Source: Linderina pennispora (lineage: Eukaryota; Kickxellomycota; Kickxellomycetes; Kickxellales; Kickxellaceae). From it: 33,092 nt of DNA. The position numbers and the translations under genes were made by a program. The stretch's first letter is position 1. Every line of letters starts with the position of its first letter. The notes under the pieces are model-generated. The model did not search any database. It was given only the letters and a program-made list of their open reading frames with translations, and was not told the origin of the DNA. The DNA lies in NCBI RefSeq assembly GCF_002104995.1, contig NW_024468357.1, positions 1-33,092 on the forward strand. The letters run 5' to 3'. Below are positions 16,991 through 27,688 of this stretch, piece by piece.

Positions 16991-17964
16991 TTACATGAGC
17001 GTCCTCAAATTCATGCCATACGGGGTGTAGCTATGTACCAGAAGCTGCTGGAGGTCCTTCGACAGTGCGCCACATGCTCCAGGTAAAAGAAGCGAACGTA
17101 TCCCAACTGGTACCCTCGTCATGTCTAAGAGTAGACTGCATTTGGAAATGTTGCATGGAGTATCTGGTCCAGGCATCCCAAATAGCTGTTGATCTGGTGG
17201 CCAGTAATCAGATCGAAATGTAGCTTCTTGGGCTGGTGTCAAGGAGAATACTGGGATGAGCCGCCATGTTGACGCACATTTCTCACAACTCCACAGGAAA
17301 CTAGCATGAGAGTTCATAACACGGTATGAGCGAAAGATATCAAACAGCCAGGAACATACTGGCTTGGAGTATTACCCCCAGTACCTCGATGTGATCTCTG
17401 TGATGTTCGCTAGAGAACCCAATTTTTAGCCAGAAGGACTTTAGTAGCCTTTGGTGACCACTAGCAATAACATACTCTGCATGGTATTGGAAGTATATAG
17501 GGCCGCCATTTACTCAGGACTTCCTCCGAACGACCATTTCTTTTTCTGCGAGCGTGCTTTTCTTGGCTCAATGATTTGGATCCATGTCCGGTTCATTATC
17601 GGAATACTGGCATACTCTTGAATCGGTTGGATACGAGTAAGCTCCAGCTTAGGGTTAGTTGGTACGAGCCCAGTTAGTCTTTTCATGATCTGCTCAACAA
17701 TAGCAATAGAGACCCTGCCAAAGTCCGAGTGGAGAGTGGCACGACTAAACAGAGAAGAGAGATCGAGACTGAAAATATACTACGTCGTATATGAGTATCA
17801 GATGCCTGATATGCATAAAAGCTAGTATCGCGAGAGAAGCTAAGGAGTCTCTTCAGCGCCTTGGGTTGGTAGTTGCTTGTATAGTAGGCTAGTAGTAGCC
17901 GCGCAAGCTGTATTTTGCGATAATATATGTAGGTTCTTTGTTCCAGGGCCTCTGTAGCGGGGTT
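16991..17964 (-). pseudogene. Degenerate coding relic, possibly Myb/SANT-like
   Basis: No single long frame exists, but coding-like stretches follow one another on the minus strand in different frames. At 17964-17780 a frame begins NPATEALEQRTYIYYRK and runs on through KALKRLLSFSRDTSFYAYQ. After a one-base slip at a T4 run (about 17773) it continues through an 89-codon frame to a stop at 17510 (ATLHSDFGRVSIAIVEQIMK, then NRTWIQIIEPRKARSQKKKW). Further frames follow (RSEEVLSKWRPY; STAIWDAWTRYSMQHFQ near 17150). The regular tryptophans and the RTW...IEPRKARSQKKKW linker recall Myb/SANT repeats; this is a tentative likeness. An in-frame TGA lies at 17965-17967. It may be a dead gene or one with several sequence errors. 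Confidence 0.4.
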
Positions 17965-18041
17965 TCAAAGAAAGGAATTGCCAAACTACAGAGAACACAA
18001 AAGGGAAAGGGGAATAGAAACTACAAGCCCGCATGCTGCCA

Positions 18042-18053
18042 TTTTTTTTTTTT
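18042..18053 (+). repeat. T(12) homopolymer
   Basis: Twelve consecutive T on the plus strand just upstream of the relic. It lies on the 5' side of the relic, so it is not a retrocopy poly(A) tail. Confidence 0.8.
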
Positions 18054-18059
18054 GAAAAT

Positions 18060-19690
18060 GTTGTTGTCGCGTTTAGATGTTGCGCAGCAATGAAACCAAT
18101 GCAACGAGCTGCGATCTATGTCTATTGGGTTAGCTGGGAAGCTACTCTCATTGTCGGCCAATATGACAACTGGCATGGCATCGCCATGTTGGACATCATC
18201 GATTGCGCAACACTGTTGGCATTAGCACATAACATAAGATACATGCACAGCCGAACCCAGAACATGGAGCGGATTCACTTTTGAGTCCACTGATGCTTCT
18301 CAACTGCTCTTCGCCAAAAGGCAGGCAAAACAGATACCCCTCTATTCACACATGCTAAAAATACCTTGGGTGGCTGGAGCAATTATTACCGTATGCATAT
18401 TACAATGTCCCCATTCCAGTCAGACATTGTTGGAGGCAGAAAAGTGAGAATGACTTTGCTGACAATTGAACCAAAGTATCCAGCTGACAGCGGATTGCAA
18501 CAAGCGTACAATCCCTCTGCCACCGTGTAGAACGCTCGGACATCAAGGCATTGCCTAATACCACAAGATGGAGGCGTACATCAGATATTGGAATGCACAT
18601 GGACAGATTGTGTTTTATGGGGATTGCGTCGTACACCGAGTCGAGTCTTGCAGCATGCTACGGCAGAAAGAGAAACGAACAATTGACAAGGCGGACATTC
18701 CACGCCTGTCATGTCATACTCTTCAAGACCAAAAACAAGCTCTGCGCTTCTGCTCACAAGCAAGCTTATTTATTGTGGAATAGAACTGACAGCCTCCCTC
18801 ATGGGCGCACACCCTCATTTTTACAATTTGTGCAATAAGAGCTTGTTTTCCCCGAGTCTTGTCAAACAAGAGATCTTCAATTGCTGTATGTGCCGCTGTA
18901 TTTTTAGGATGGCAAGTGCTGCGGCAGCCAGTAGAATGGTGGATGGGTGGATGGGTGGATGGGGGACAGAGCTCTCCACATAGGCACAAGCAATTTAATT
19001 CCCCTCATGACATTGGGCCTGCCACTCTGCCCTAGAAATCGTTCTTGAAAAGCAAGAGGGTTTTTAGCTGGGGTCGTGACAGTCGTTGGCCTAAAATTAA
19101 ATGCTGTCTCAGTACTACATAGGCAATGCCAGGTTCATTTTGGAGCCACACACCACGGAAATCCATTATGCCTACCAGGGATTTTATGTGCACTCTGGAT
19201 ATGACAGCTACAACAGGTGCTTAAGGAAATAAAGGCACCCGTGCGTAAAAGGCCGCACGCTTTGTCTAGCTGAGCATAATGGCTGCCACCCACACCCACT
19301 GTCCTCATGACATCCAGGTGCATACCGTGGCCAGCTGAACAACACGCAGGCAATTGTGCGTGTTGTTTTCGAGCGAGATGCCAACCCTCATCAAGCTCCC
19401 CCCCCCCCAAAGCATATCCGACAGATGGTGGCTAGTCTGTCGACTACTCATTCGTTGGAAGGAGGAATGCGAAAAGATTTCCATGCAGACTTTGCTTGTT
19501 TTTTTGCTTGTTTTTTTTGCATGGAAGTAGAGTCGCGCCAGGCGTGAAATAGATGATTCTTAGTAGCTAGCAGAGCGTTGACGCTCTTTAAAAAACCCCC
19601 CGGGTGTGCAATCCCCGATGGCAGCAGTACTTTCTCCCTAACCTCCTCAACCCACAAAATACTATTAGCTTCCGTTTAACACCCTCTAAC
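18060..19690. other. Long intergenic region, no supported gene
   Basis: About 1.6 kb. A 71-codon plus frame at 18568-18783 has a normal start but no recognisable features, so it is not called. The stretch holds MADS-like CTAAAAATAC at 18355 and, on the minus strand, at 18898-18907. It also has a C11 run at 19398-19408 and T-rich runs near 19499-19518. Confidence 0.45.
18937..18965 (+). repeat. GGATGGGT microsatellite
   Basis: Three to four tandem copies of GGTGGATG/GGATGGGT-type units in noncoding sequence. Confidence 0.8.
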
Positions 19691-21412
19691 ATGTCTACCC
19701 ACCCAGAAATGCCACCCGTCATGTCCCTGTATCATATAGTGAATAGCTGTGATACAGAGCTTGGAGCTATCCACCCTTTGCACCCTGAAGAGGTGACCAG
19801 AGAGAAACTGAAGGCTGCGTGCAGGAAAGCCCAGCACGAGATGTCGACTGTAGCTGACTACTTGCCGTTCGCCAAGTTCTACCAAAACTACCCCTTTTTA
19901 CGCTCATATCTACCCGAGTTCATGAAGAAGGTCCCGCTCATACTGGAGTGCCAGGTCAAATGCTCATGCACCGTCAGAAGCTGCAAGAAGAGCCATCGGC
20001 GCATATGGAAGAGCAACATCGAAGAGCTGAAGGCGTGTGGCCTGCTATCCTCGGTGAGCGAACTTCGCGTAATCCTGTATAACGACTCTCCAAAGGATCT
20101 CCACCTCGACGAGGCTATCCAGGAGCTTGGTATCCCCCGTGGCGCGATCGCCACCACAAAGCTTATCAAGTTCCTGGGACATGGTCTCTTTCTTGCAGGT
20201 GATGATCAGAGTCAAGAGGACGCAAAAAAGGAGGCGGCTCGTACTATCCAGATTATCCTCGGACACTGCCCCCATGTCGAGGAACTATGGTACGATCCAT
20301 ATCGAGCCCGGGGCTCAAGCGGGGAGCTCCTTCGGGACCAGCCTGGTGTCGGAACAGAAATAATGACGACGCTTCGCAGTGTGCTCCACTCGCGCCTAAC
20401 AATGATGCAGGTTGCGCGGCCGTTCGCAACCTATACTGCCCAGCCATTCTCGCCAAATCTCCGGTATCTCGCACTGGACCTGAAGCTCGTCCCGGAGCTT
20501 GGGCACTTACCGCCTATCCCTACAGACAGCATGAGCCATCTTGAACTAAGCGGAATCTCGAACGGCATCAACTGGGACCTGTTCAAGACTAGGGCAGACG
20601 GGAGGGTGCATTTCCCAAACCTCAAGACACTTGTGTTGTGCTTTAAAGAGCCTGAGAAAGGTCTCATACAGTCCTCGCTTGACATATCTAAAGTTGTGAT
20701 ACCAGCAACCGTTGGTGTCATTGTGTCTGGGATAAACAATGGTAAACGTGCCGTCTGGGAATACTTCAAGAAGGGATGCCGCCAACTGACACTTTTTGAA
20801 TGCCCATCAGCATTTAAAGATATTGATGTGTATAACCTCCAGTGCTCTGAACATTTCAAGCTTAGGCTAACCCCAGAGGAAGGCGATTCTAGTAAGCCTC
20901 TCCCATTTGCAGGGTTGAGGCATTTCTTTGGCCACAGAAACTATGTAATCCGCAAGATGGAAGTGATTGGCATTGAGTTCATAGTACCGCCGACTGTAAA
21001 TTTGCATATCGTGGAAGACCTTCATCTATCTCTAGGAATCGCAGACAGCAACACCATCCTCAATCTGGCACACAGGCTGACGAGACTCAGGATTCTGCGC
21101 ATCCGCTGCTTCTCCATGTACCGCAAAGATTTGAATAATCCTGGGCGCGGGGTTCACTTTGCCAACGAAGCCCACGAGCTGGATATCATTGCTGAATATG
21201 CAAGTGATATCCCAATGAAAGCCAGCAAGAATCTGTACTGCTTGCACTTGTACTCGCACATGGCGATTGACGCAAACAGGTTCATCGAACTAATGGCTCG
21301 GTTCCCGAACTTGGCCGAGATACAAGTTAATGGTGAGATAGTTGAGCATGTGAAGTGGGCTTTTCGTCCTCGTAATGTCATAACCAGCGCGATTGATCCA
21401 AGCACCGTGTAG
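19691..21412 (+). CDS. Uncharacterised LRR-like protein (573 aa)
   Basis: The frame is intact and intron-free; the ATG at 19691 is chosen because the open frame upstream begins only with GTG. The protein has an N-terminal helical region (about 1-100) with a Cys/His-rich patch (CQVKCSCTVRSCKKSHRR, residues about 88-105). Spaced Leu/Ile-rich strands follow (VSELRVILYN, NLRYLALDLKL, MSHLELSGI, FPNLKTLVLCF, LRILRIRCF, NLYCLHLYS), spread irregularly over about 115-555. The pattern recalls the leucine-rich part of F-box/LRR proteins, but no clear F-box is visible. There is no signal peptide or transmembrane segment. A seven-codon upstream frame at 19618-19641 could affect translation if transcribed. 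Possibly one of a lineage-expanded orphan family; function not assigned. Confidence 0.85.
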   Translation: MSTHPEMPPVMSLYHIVNSCDTELGAIHPLHPEEVTREKLKAACRKAQHEMSTVADYLPFAKFYQNYPFLRSYLPEFMKKVPLILECQVKCSCTVRSCKKSHRRIWKSNIEELKACGLLSSVSELRVILYNDSPKDLHLDEAIQELGIPRGAIATTKLIKFLGHGLFLAGDDQSQEDAKKEAARTIQIILGHCPHVEELWYDPYRARGSSGELLRDQPGVGTEIMTTLRSVLHSRLTMMQVARPFATYTAQPFSPNLRYLALDLKLVPELGHLPPIPTDSMSHLELSGISNGINWDLFKTRADGRVHFPNLKTLVLCFKEPEKGLIQSSLDISKVVIPATVGVIVSGINNGKRAVWEYFKKGCRQLTLFECPSAFKDIDVYNLQCSEHFKLRLTPEEGDSSKPLPFAGLRHFFGHRNYVIRKMEVIGIEFIVPPTVNLHIVEDLHLSLGIADSNTILNLAHRLTRLRILRIRCFSMYRKDLNNPGRGVHFANEAHELDIIAEYASDIPMKASKNLYCLHLYSHMAIDANRFIELMARFPNLAEIQVNGEIVEHVKWAFRPRNVITSAIDPSTV

Positions 21413-23055
21413 CTCAGCCTTTCTCTTTCGATTCACACTCCCTATTTTATATTAGCACCTGCCTGTACAGACAACACCTGCGAACAAGCAAATACAGAAG
21501 TGGCGCATTGGCTACAAGCGGGCATGCATAGTGCTGCAAAGTGGCCTTTGCTATCAGGGTCGCTGTTATGTGACCGGTCATGCATGACATAATCAACCAC
21601 ACTTCCTGGATCACCAGCGTGCATCACATTGCCCACTGAATCTTGTACCATACCAGCAGCTCAGGGTTAACTGAATATGGCTATATTGCGACACACCGAC
21701 ACACAGGAACAGCTCTCTAGAACAAAACTGGCCACAGAGGTGGTATCAAGTTTTGAATTGTCTAGTTTACTGACACTCAAATAGCTGAGCGCCTGTATAT
21801 AAAAGGAGCTGCTGATCAGATCGGGGCAGCAGCTACTATAAGAGGAAAACTAACCTCAAAACTAATGGTTAATCGGCCCGCACACAGACAGCGCTTATGA
21901 GTGCGATAGATGTATTACCAGCCCACAGGACGAGCCGCACAATCGAATGTCGGGATTCAACAGTTGCAAAGTGAGGTATGTGCTAGTGAAGATAGACACT
22001 GCTTTCCCCTTGGCAGAGATAACAGCTGTCGATATAAACACTGAAAATATTCATTCACAGCTTCATATTTATAGAGATTAGGATACTTGCTGTTAGCCAG
22101 GACCCGAATGCATAGCGAAAATTCAATAGGGTGATGCAGTGTTCGCAGCTTTCTCACCTTTTCTCCATCTATTTCCCTCTTTTGTATTTTCATTCCTTAG
22201 TGTGTAGATATTAGAGTGCTGATGCGTGTATATTGGGAATACAAATTATAATCAAAACATAAGAAAGGTTGCTGGCTTTCAACTTCTGCAGTTGTGTCTC
22301 CAGGCAAGCAAGTGGCGCAAGGGTCTGAAGCTCCGATGGATGGACGGCCTGGTCAGTCGCCACTAAGCAACAGGCAATCCAATGCAAGCTAAGGTAAAAC
22401 AAGAACAGATAGATGGCCTCTATGTTCATTCCCAAATCGTCGAACTTTGTTGTCCATTCAGCTGTAGTGTACGGGCACGTGAGACTAGCCACGAGGGAAC
22501 TAGCACACCCCCAGAACGCACAGATAAAAGGCCGTATGCGACGGGGATACAGATTGTTTCCACAGGTTTATTCTTTTACTCAAAATACAAACACGTCACA
22601 AGTGACATAGAATCCCCATATCCAAGGCATGTGAGCATTTCGCTGACCACCGATGCCGAGTGAAGTCATCCCTTATTTATATAGCGGGTGTCATATGCTA
22701 CGCTCGGACCGTGCACGTAGCAGCATCACAGGTGCGCCCGTGTTCATGTGTTCTCTCGGACAAAGAATAAAAGGGACAAGGGAGGAGCGTGACCAGCGGA
22801 TGTCGGTAGGTTTATATGAGCCGCGTGACCTGGCAATACACAGCCCACCCCCCTTATCCTACGCCGAGAAGTACTGCTTTTTTACTCAAAGGTCTTACAT
22901 CGTGTGAATTGGCGAGCATAAAGAGGGGCAGGGAGCACGGCCGAAACACGCCCGCTCTCTACTTCTTAGCCAGCAACTCCCCCACTTTAATATCAACGTT
23001 CCAAGTTTTATTTTTACCAGCAAGCTGTATTACCTCTATTTATTAATCCTAAACT
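21413..23055. other. Long intergenic region with orphan TATA boxes
   Basis: About 1.6 kb with TATA-like TATATAAAAGG (about 21798), AGATAAAAGG (about 22522) and GAATAAAAGGG (about 22763). None is followed by a gene I can support. A minus frame from an ATG near 22433 to 22211 encodes 72 residues with a hydrophobic N-terminus (MNIEAIYLFLFYLSLHW), a weak candidate secreted peptide. A second possible 36-codon plus frame starts near 22800. Confidence 0.4.
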
Positions 23056-26000
23056 ATGCAGCGACACATGTCCTATTTGCAGAAGCACCGGAGCATCACA
23101 AACTCCCGGGTCAACAACTCCCTGGATGACGGACAGTGGAAGGACGTCAACATTCAGGCAGTACTTTACGACCTTCGCGTGAGCGGCTCGCCACACATAA
23201 ACCTGGAAGTGTGGTCGGCACCAGGTCAAGACCGTCCAACATTTGAGCACGCAGTCAAGCAGAAGTTCCGGCCAACGCACCAAGGCGAGTCCTTTGGTCC
23301 CTCGTGGACTACTCATTGGTTCCATGTCACAGTGCAGATCCCAAAGGAGTTTGCCGGCAAACCCGTGCAGTTTCTGTTTGACTCAAACAGCGAAGCCATG
23401 ATATGGTCCGCTGATGGCGAGCCTCTCCAGGGAATTACTGGTGGCGGAGGCGACGAGCGCCATGTTGACTATTTGCTAACTCGCAAGGCTACCGATAACG
23501 AGGGAATTCGCGAGTTCTATGTGGAAATGGCAGCTAATGACCTGTTTGGCAACGGCGACTACCATCAGCATCCGCAGGACCGAGCCATCTACTACAATCT
23601 CAGCACAGTCGAGCTCGTAGCGCCCAATCTCGACGCCTGGGCGCTATACCACGATCTTGAAGTTATTGTGGAGATGGCTGGGCGACTACCTCAGGATTCG
23701 GCGCGCTCCTGGCAGGCACTCAAAGCAGCCAATACAATGGTCAATGTGTTTGACCACCGCAACATCGACACTATTGCGCCTGCGCGCGAGATTGCCGAGC
23801 AGTTCCTTAGCGTAAACGGCGCGCACACCAGGCATCAAGTGTATGCTATCGGCAACTGCCACATCGACACTGCATGGCTATGGCCATTCGCCGAGACCAA
23901 ACGCAAGAGCGCGCGTAGCTGGGCGACGCAGCTACAGTTGATGGACCAGTACCCCGAGTACAAGTTTGCTGCCAGCCAGGCACAGCAGTTTGAATGGCTA
24001 AAGCAGAACTACCCGGGGCTGTTTGCTCGTATCCAGGACAAGGCCAAATCAGGCCAGTTCATTCCTATCGGCGCTACCTGGGTCGAGATGGACTGCAACC
24101 TGCCATCAGGAGAGTCGCTAGCGCGCCAGTTCCTTCTGGGGCAGCAGTTCTACCAGGAGCATTTTGACGAAACTTGCAAGGTGTTCTGGCTGCCTGACAC
24201 GTTTGGGTACTCGTCACAACTGCCCCAGATTGTGCGGCTCTCTGGTGCCAAGTACTTCTTCACGCAGAAGCTCTCGTGGAACAACATCAACAGGTTCCCA
24301 AACACCACGTTCCGGTGGATCGGGCTGGATGGTAGTCACGTCCTGACGCATATGGCGCCATCCAACACCTATGGTGCGCAGTGCCGCCCTGGTGAGCTCA
24401 TCGATAGCGAGCACAACCACAAGGACATTGTGTATACTAACGAAAGCATGCTGCTGTACGGCAACGGCGACGGTGGCGGTGGTCCACTGAAGGCTATGCT
24501 GGAGCGTCTTCGTCGTATGGCGGATACTGACGGGCTGCCGCGTGTCAAGAATGCGCATCCAAATGAGTTCTACGAGCATGTTGAGAAGACGGCGACTGAG
24601 CTCGTATCATGGAAGGGTGAACTGTACTTTGAGCTGCATCGTGGAACCTATACGTCGCAGTCCAACAACAAGCGCAACAACCGTCAGGCTGAGTTCCTTA
24701 TGCGCGACGTCGAGCTGCTCAACACTGTGGCCAAAGCCTCATCGTTTGGTCTCTACGACTACCCAATGGAGGCTATTAGGAAACTCTGGAAGCAGGTATG
24801 CCTGAACCAGTTCCATGATGTCTTGCCTGGCTCAGCTATTGGCATGGTGTACCGCGACAGCGACAAGATATACAACGAGATTTTCACCATTGGAGATGCC
24901 CTGCGCAAGCGTGCAACTGACTTCCTTTACGGCGATGTGGTTGCCAAAGCTCCTGAAGACATGTCTGCCGTTTTGCTTGTAAACACCGCTGCATGGATGC
25001 GTACCGATATCATTGCTGTGCCGGAACTGCCGCTGTCACTGCTTTCCAAGGCGGGTGCCAATGTGCAGATTCGCAGGAAGGATGGCACCCCGCTTGTTCT
25101 GGCCACCAATGTCTGTGGCAACCGGGCACAGCTTCTTGACCCAGCCCAGACCACCGAATTCCATTCAAGCCCTGTTAAGGTGTACCAGGAAGGCGACGAT
25201 TTTGTGCTCGAGAACACCATGGTCAAAGTCACCATTGGCCACAATGGCAGAGTCAAGAGCTTTATTGACATCCGTGAAGACCGTGAGCTTGTGCCTGAAG
25301 GCGCCCTGGGCAATGTGTTTGAGCTATACGACGACGTGCCGTTATACTGGGACGCGTGGGATATTGAAATTTACAACCTCGAGAAGTACCAGTCGCTGCC
25401 AGGCACCGATATCACTATGGTTGACAAGGGCCCTCTGGTAGCTTCGCTGATCGTGCGCGTCCCCATTGGTGACACCAGCGTATTGGTCCAAACGATCACG
25501 CTGACAGCCATTTCGCCACGCCTTGAGTTTGACTGCCACATCGACTGGCATGAGAACCGCAAGTGCTTGAAGGTCTCGTTCACCTGGGACATCCACAGCG
25601 ATGTGGCCACGTACGAGACCCAGTTTGGTGTGGTGCAGCGTCCCACGCACCGCAACACGTCGTGGGATATGGCCAAATTTGAAGTGTGCGGTCATAAGTT
25701 TGCCGATCTCTCAGAGTACGGCTACGGGGTGGCTTTGCTCAACGACTGCAAGTACGGATACTCGACACTCGAGAACACCATGACGCTGACGCTCCTGCGC
25801 AGCCCCAAGGCACCAGACGAGAACTGCGACATGGGCCCTCACGTCTTCCGCTACGCTGTGTTCCCACATAAGGGCACGTTTGCAGAGTCCGCCGTGGTCA
25901 AGGAGGCATATAACTTCAATGTCCCACTACTGCACCTGCCAGCAAATGCCGACAGATTCAGCATGAAGGGTGGAATGGCCGGTGCTGCTCACCCGTACTT

Positions 26001-26262
26001 TTCGCTCTCCAATGCACCCAATGTGGTCCTGGACACTGTCAAGGCGGCAGAGGACGGCAGTAGCTCGTTTGTGGTGCGCATGTACGAGGCCTATGGCGGC
26101 CATGCAAAGGCACTCTTGACGACAGCGCTGCCAGCCATGAAGGCAGAGATTGTCAATATTCTCGAAGGCCATGTCAGTGATCTGGAGTGGCTTCCGTACT
26201 CCAAGTCGACAGCCATCAAATTCAAGCCGTTTGAGATTGTCACTGTCAAGTTCTCCATCTAG
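23056..26262 (+). CDS. AMS1: Alpha-mannosidase, GH38, vacuolar AMS1 type
   Basis: 1068 residues, close to yeast Ams1 (1083), uninterrupted. After an N-terminal region of about 255 residues comes the GH38 catalytic domain: GNCHIDTAWLWPFAETKRK with zinc ligands H269 and D271; WLPDTFGYSSQLP with catalytic nucleophile D381; the middle domain with NQFHDVLPGS and zinc ligand H587. The C-terminal beta-sandwich region includes VKVTIGHNGRVKSF and FDCHIDWHENRKCLKVSF. It hydrolyses alpha-mannosyl residues of oligosaccharides. The absence of a signal peptide fits Ams1, which in yeast reaches the vacuole by the Cvt/autophagy route; the location here is inferred. All expected active-site residues are present, and the reading frame is clean over 3.2 kb. 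Confidence 0.96.
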   Translation: MQRHMSYLQKHRSITNSRVNNSLDDGQWKDVNIQAVLYDLRVSGSPHINLEVWSAPGQDRPTFEHAVKQKFRPTHQGESFGPSWTTHWFHVTVQIPKEFAGKPVQFLFDSNSEAMIWSADGEPLQGITGGGGDERHVDYLLTRKATDNEGIREFYVEMAANDLFGNGDYHQHPQDRAIYYNLSTVELVAPNLDAWALYHDLEVIVEMAGRLPQDSARSWQALKAANTMVNVFDHRNIDTIAPAREIAEQFLSVNGAHTRHQVYAIGNCHIDTAWLWPFAETKRKSARSWATQLQLMDQYPEYKFAASQAQQFEWLKQNYPGLFARIQDKAKSGQFIPIGATWVEMDCNLPSGESLARQFLLGQQFYQEHFDETCKVFWLPDTFGYSSQLPQIVRLSGAKYFFTQKLSWNNINRFPNTTFRWIGLDGSHVLTHMAPSNTYGAQCRPGELIDSEHNHKDIVYTNESMLLYGNGDGGGGPLKAMLERLRRMADTDGLPRVKNAHPNEFYEHVEKTATELVSWKGELYFELHRGTYTSQSNNKRNNRQAEFLMRDVELLNTVAKASSFGLYDYPMEAIRKLWKQVCLNQFHDVLPGSAIGMVYRDSDKIYNEIFTIGDALRKRATDFLYGDVVAKAPEDMSAVLLVNTAAWMRTDIIAVPELPLSLLSKAGANVQIRRKDGTPLVLATNVCGNRAQLLDPAQTTEFHSSPVKVYQEGDDFVLENTMVKVTIGHNGRVKSFIDIREDRELVPEGALGNVFELYDDVPLYWDAWDIEIYNLEKYQSLPGTDITMVDKGPLVASLIVRVPIGDTSVLVQTITLTAISPRLEFDCHIDWHENRKCLKVSFTWDIHSDVATYETQFGVVQRPTHRNTSWDMAKFEVCGHKFADLSEYGYGVALLNDCKYGYSTLENTMTLTLLRSPKAPDENCDMGPHVFRYAVFPHKGTFAESAVVKEAYNFNVPLLHLPANADRFSMKGGMAGAAHPYFSLSNAPNVVLDTVKAAEDGSSSFVVRMYEAYGGHAKALLTTALPAMKAEIVNILEGHVSDLEWLPYSKSTAIKFKPFEIVTVKFSI

Positions 26263-27574
26263 CTACTCCCGTTACAGTCCCAGAACGCACGCACGTCGCT
26301 CGTTCCAAACACTAATATATGCCATTCTTAAATAGCCGGCAGAAGTTGCCAAAACGGTCTCCACCGACCAATCACTGTCAGACGATGGTAACTGATCATT
26401 TTAACGGCTCTGTTGATGGGCGGACGACACCTCCATCCCAAGGATTCCCTCTGCCGAATGCAAATCTGGAGCCGCGGAAGTGTTGTCAGAAAAGGTGGTG
26501 GGGCTACGAAAATCATCACATACCAAATTGATAGCTCCCAGGAAGGCATGGCCACAGATGAGGCCGATCACCTATCAAATGGCTCGCGCTGGGACGAGAC
26601 TCAGTCCAACCTCGCCGACGCCCAGGAAAGGCGCGGTTTCTAAAAATGTATTTTTAGGGGAGGCATCAAATCGGTGGTCAAATCTCGATGGGCACGGTAG
26701 CCCCACCACCCAAGTTTCTGGGTTTGGTAGCAAGTCGATTAGGCAAGCGAGAGATACAGCGTGGTAGTTGCGTTGCATGTTTCCCAAGTGCCTGCTAGTC
26801 CAGCATGTCTGAAACCTGGCTCTTGTTCGTATTAAGATTCTGGCAAGATTGGCTACCGGCAGCTGCTGCGTTTGGTGCAAAGGAGCAGCTTCTCGCCGGC
26901 TTGCACTGAGTGGAAAATCAAACACCCGGCTGGGCCGATTACTTACGCAGTGTGCCCGACAGACTGAGGCAGTAGATCGCTGGGCTGCCATAGGACCGCA
27001 CCTCCGTTGGTGTGAGGCCAATGCGAGGGCATATATGAGGTTGCATTTCCACATACATGCTGCACCGTGAGAGCAGCAATCTTCGCATACCGGTTTGATT
27101 GCTGGCGATCAGCCGGCTCTTTCTCTCATTCGCGTCCTCTTAATAAGGGAATGCCTGTCCTTTGTGCAGGTTTATTTCTGGAACCCAGGCTTGGAAATAA
27201 ACAGAAGATGCCAAAAAGAGCCGGCGGGCCGCTATCGGGACACCGTTTAGGCAGCACCTTTACAAGAGCGCGCAAGGCATGGATGCGCGCCCAATCAATG
27301 CACACTGGCCAAGTGTTGACAGAAAATCTCCTCCCCACTACACGCAACGTGAGATACCGATTGCCACTCCTCGCTGCAACATTGGTGCTGCTCTTGTCAG
27401 CTGGGCTGGCAAGGAGTGGATTGGAGCATCGGTCTGGCTGCAACTGATACCCGCATCTGCCGCCTTGAATATCACACGGACACGGACTGAGTTTTCATCA
27501 AGATGTCTTTCGCCCAACTGCCAAAAAAGGAGGCCGGCCCGGTACTGGGCATCTGAGCAGAAAGAGGAATCCGA
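26263..27574. other. Intergenic region upstream of OPT gene
   Basis: About 1.3 kb without a supported gene. Short frames on both strands lack domains. It contains the inverted repeat at 26494-26710 and a short palindrome of two MADS-like half sites at 26640-26657. Confidence 0.45.
26494..26710. repeat. Inverted repeat, 14-bp arms about 190 bp apart
   Basis: GGTGGTGGGGCTAC at 26494-26507 is the exact reverse complement of GTAGCCCCACCACC at 26697-26710. Both arms are flanked on the outside by CAGAAA/TTTCTG a few bases further on. The spacing resembles a small terminal-inverted-repeat element, but no target-site duplication is evident. Confidence 0.45.
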
Positions 27575-27582
27575 TATATAAA
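27575..27582 (+). promoter_or_regulatory. TATA box of OPT gene
   Basis: TATATAAA, 114 nt before the ATG at 27689. Confidence 0.6.
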
Positions 27583-27688
27583 CCTCGCTGGTGACCCGCA
27601 TTCACGAAGGCGGCATGTTATTTTTTAGTTCCGATTCCTCTATTCACGACCTCATTTTTAATTTCCACCCTCTACATTTTCTCATACC

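Noticed and set aside
18568-18783. 71-codon plus frame
   Set aside because: Normal start but no signal peptide, domain, promoter or paralog to support it.
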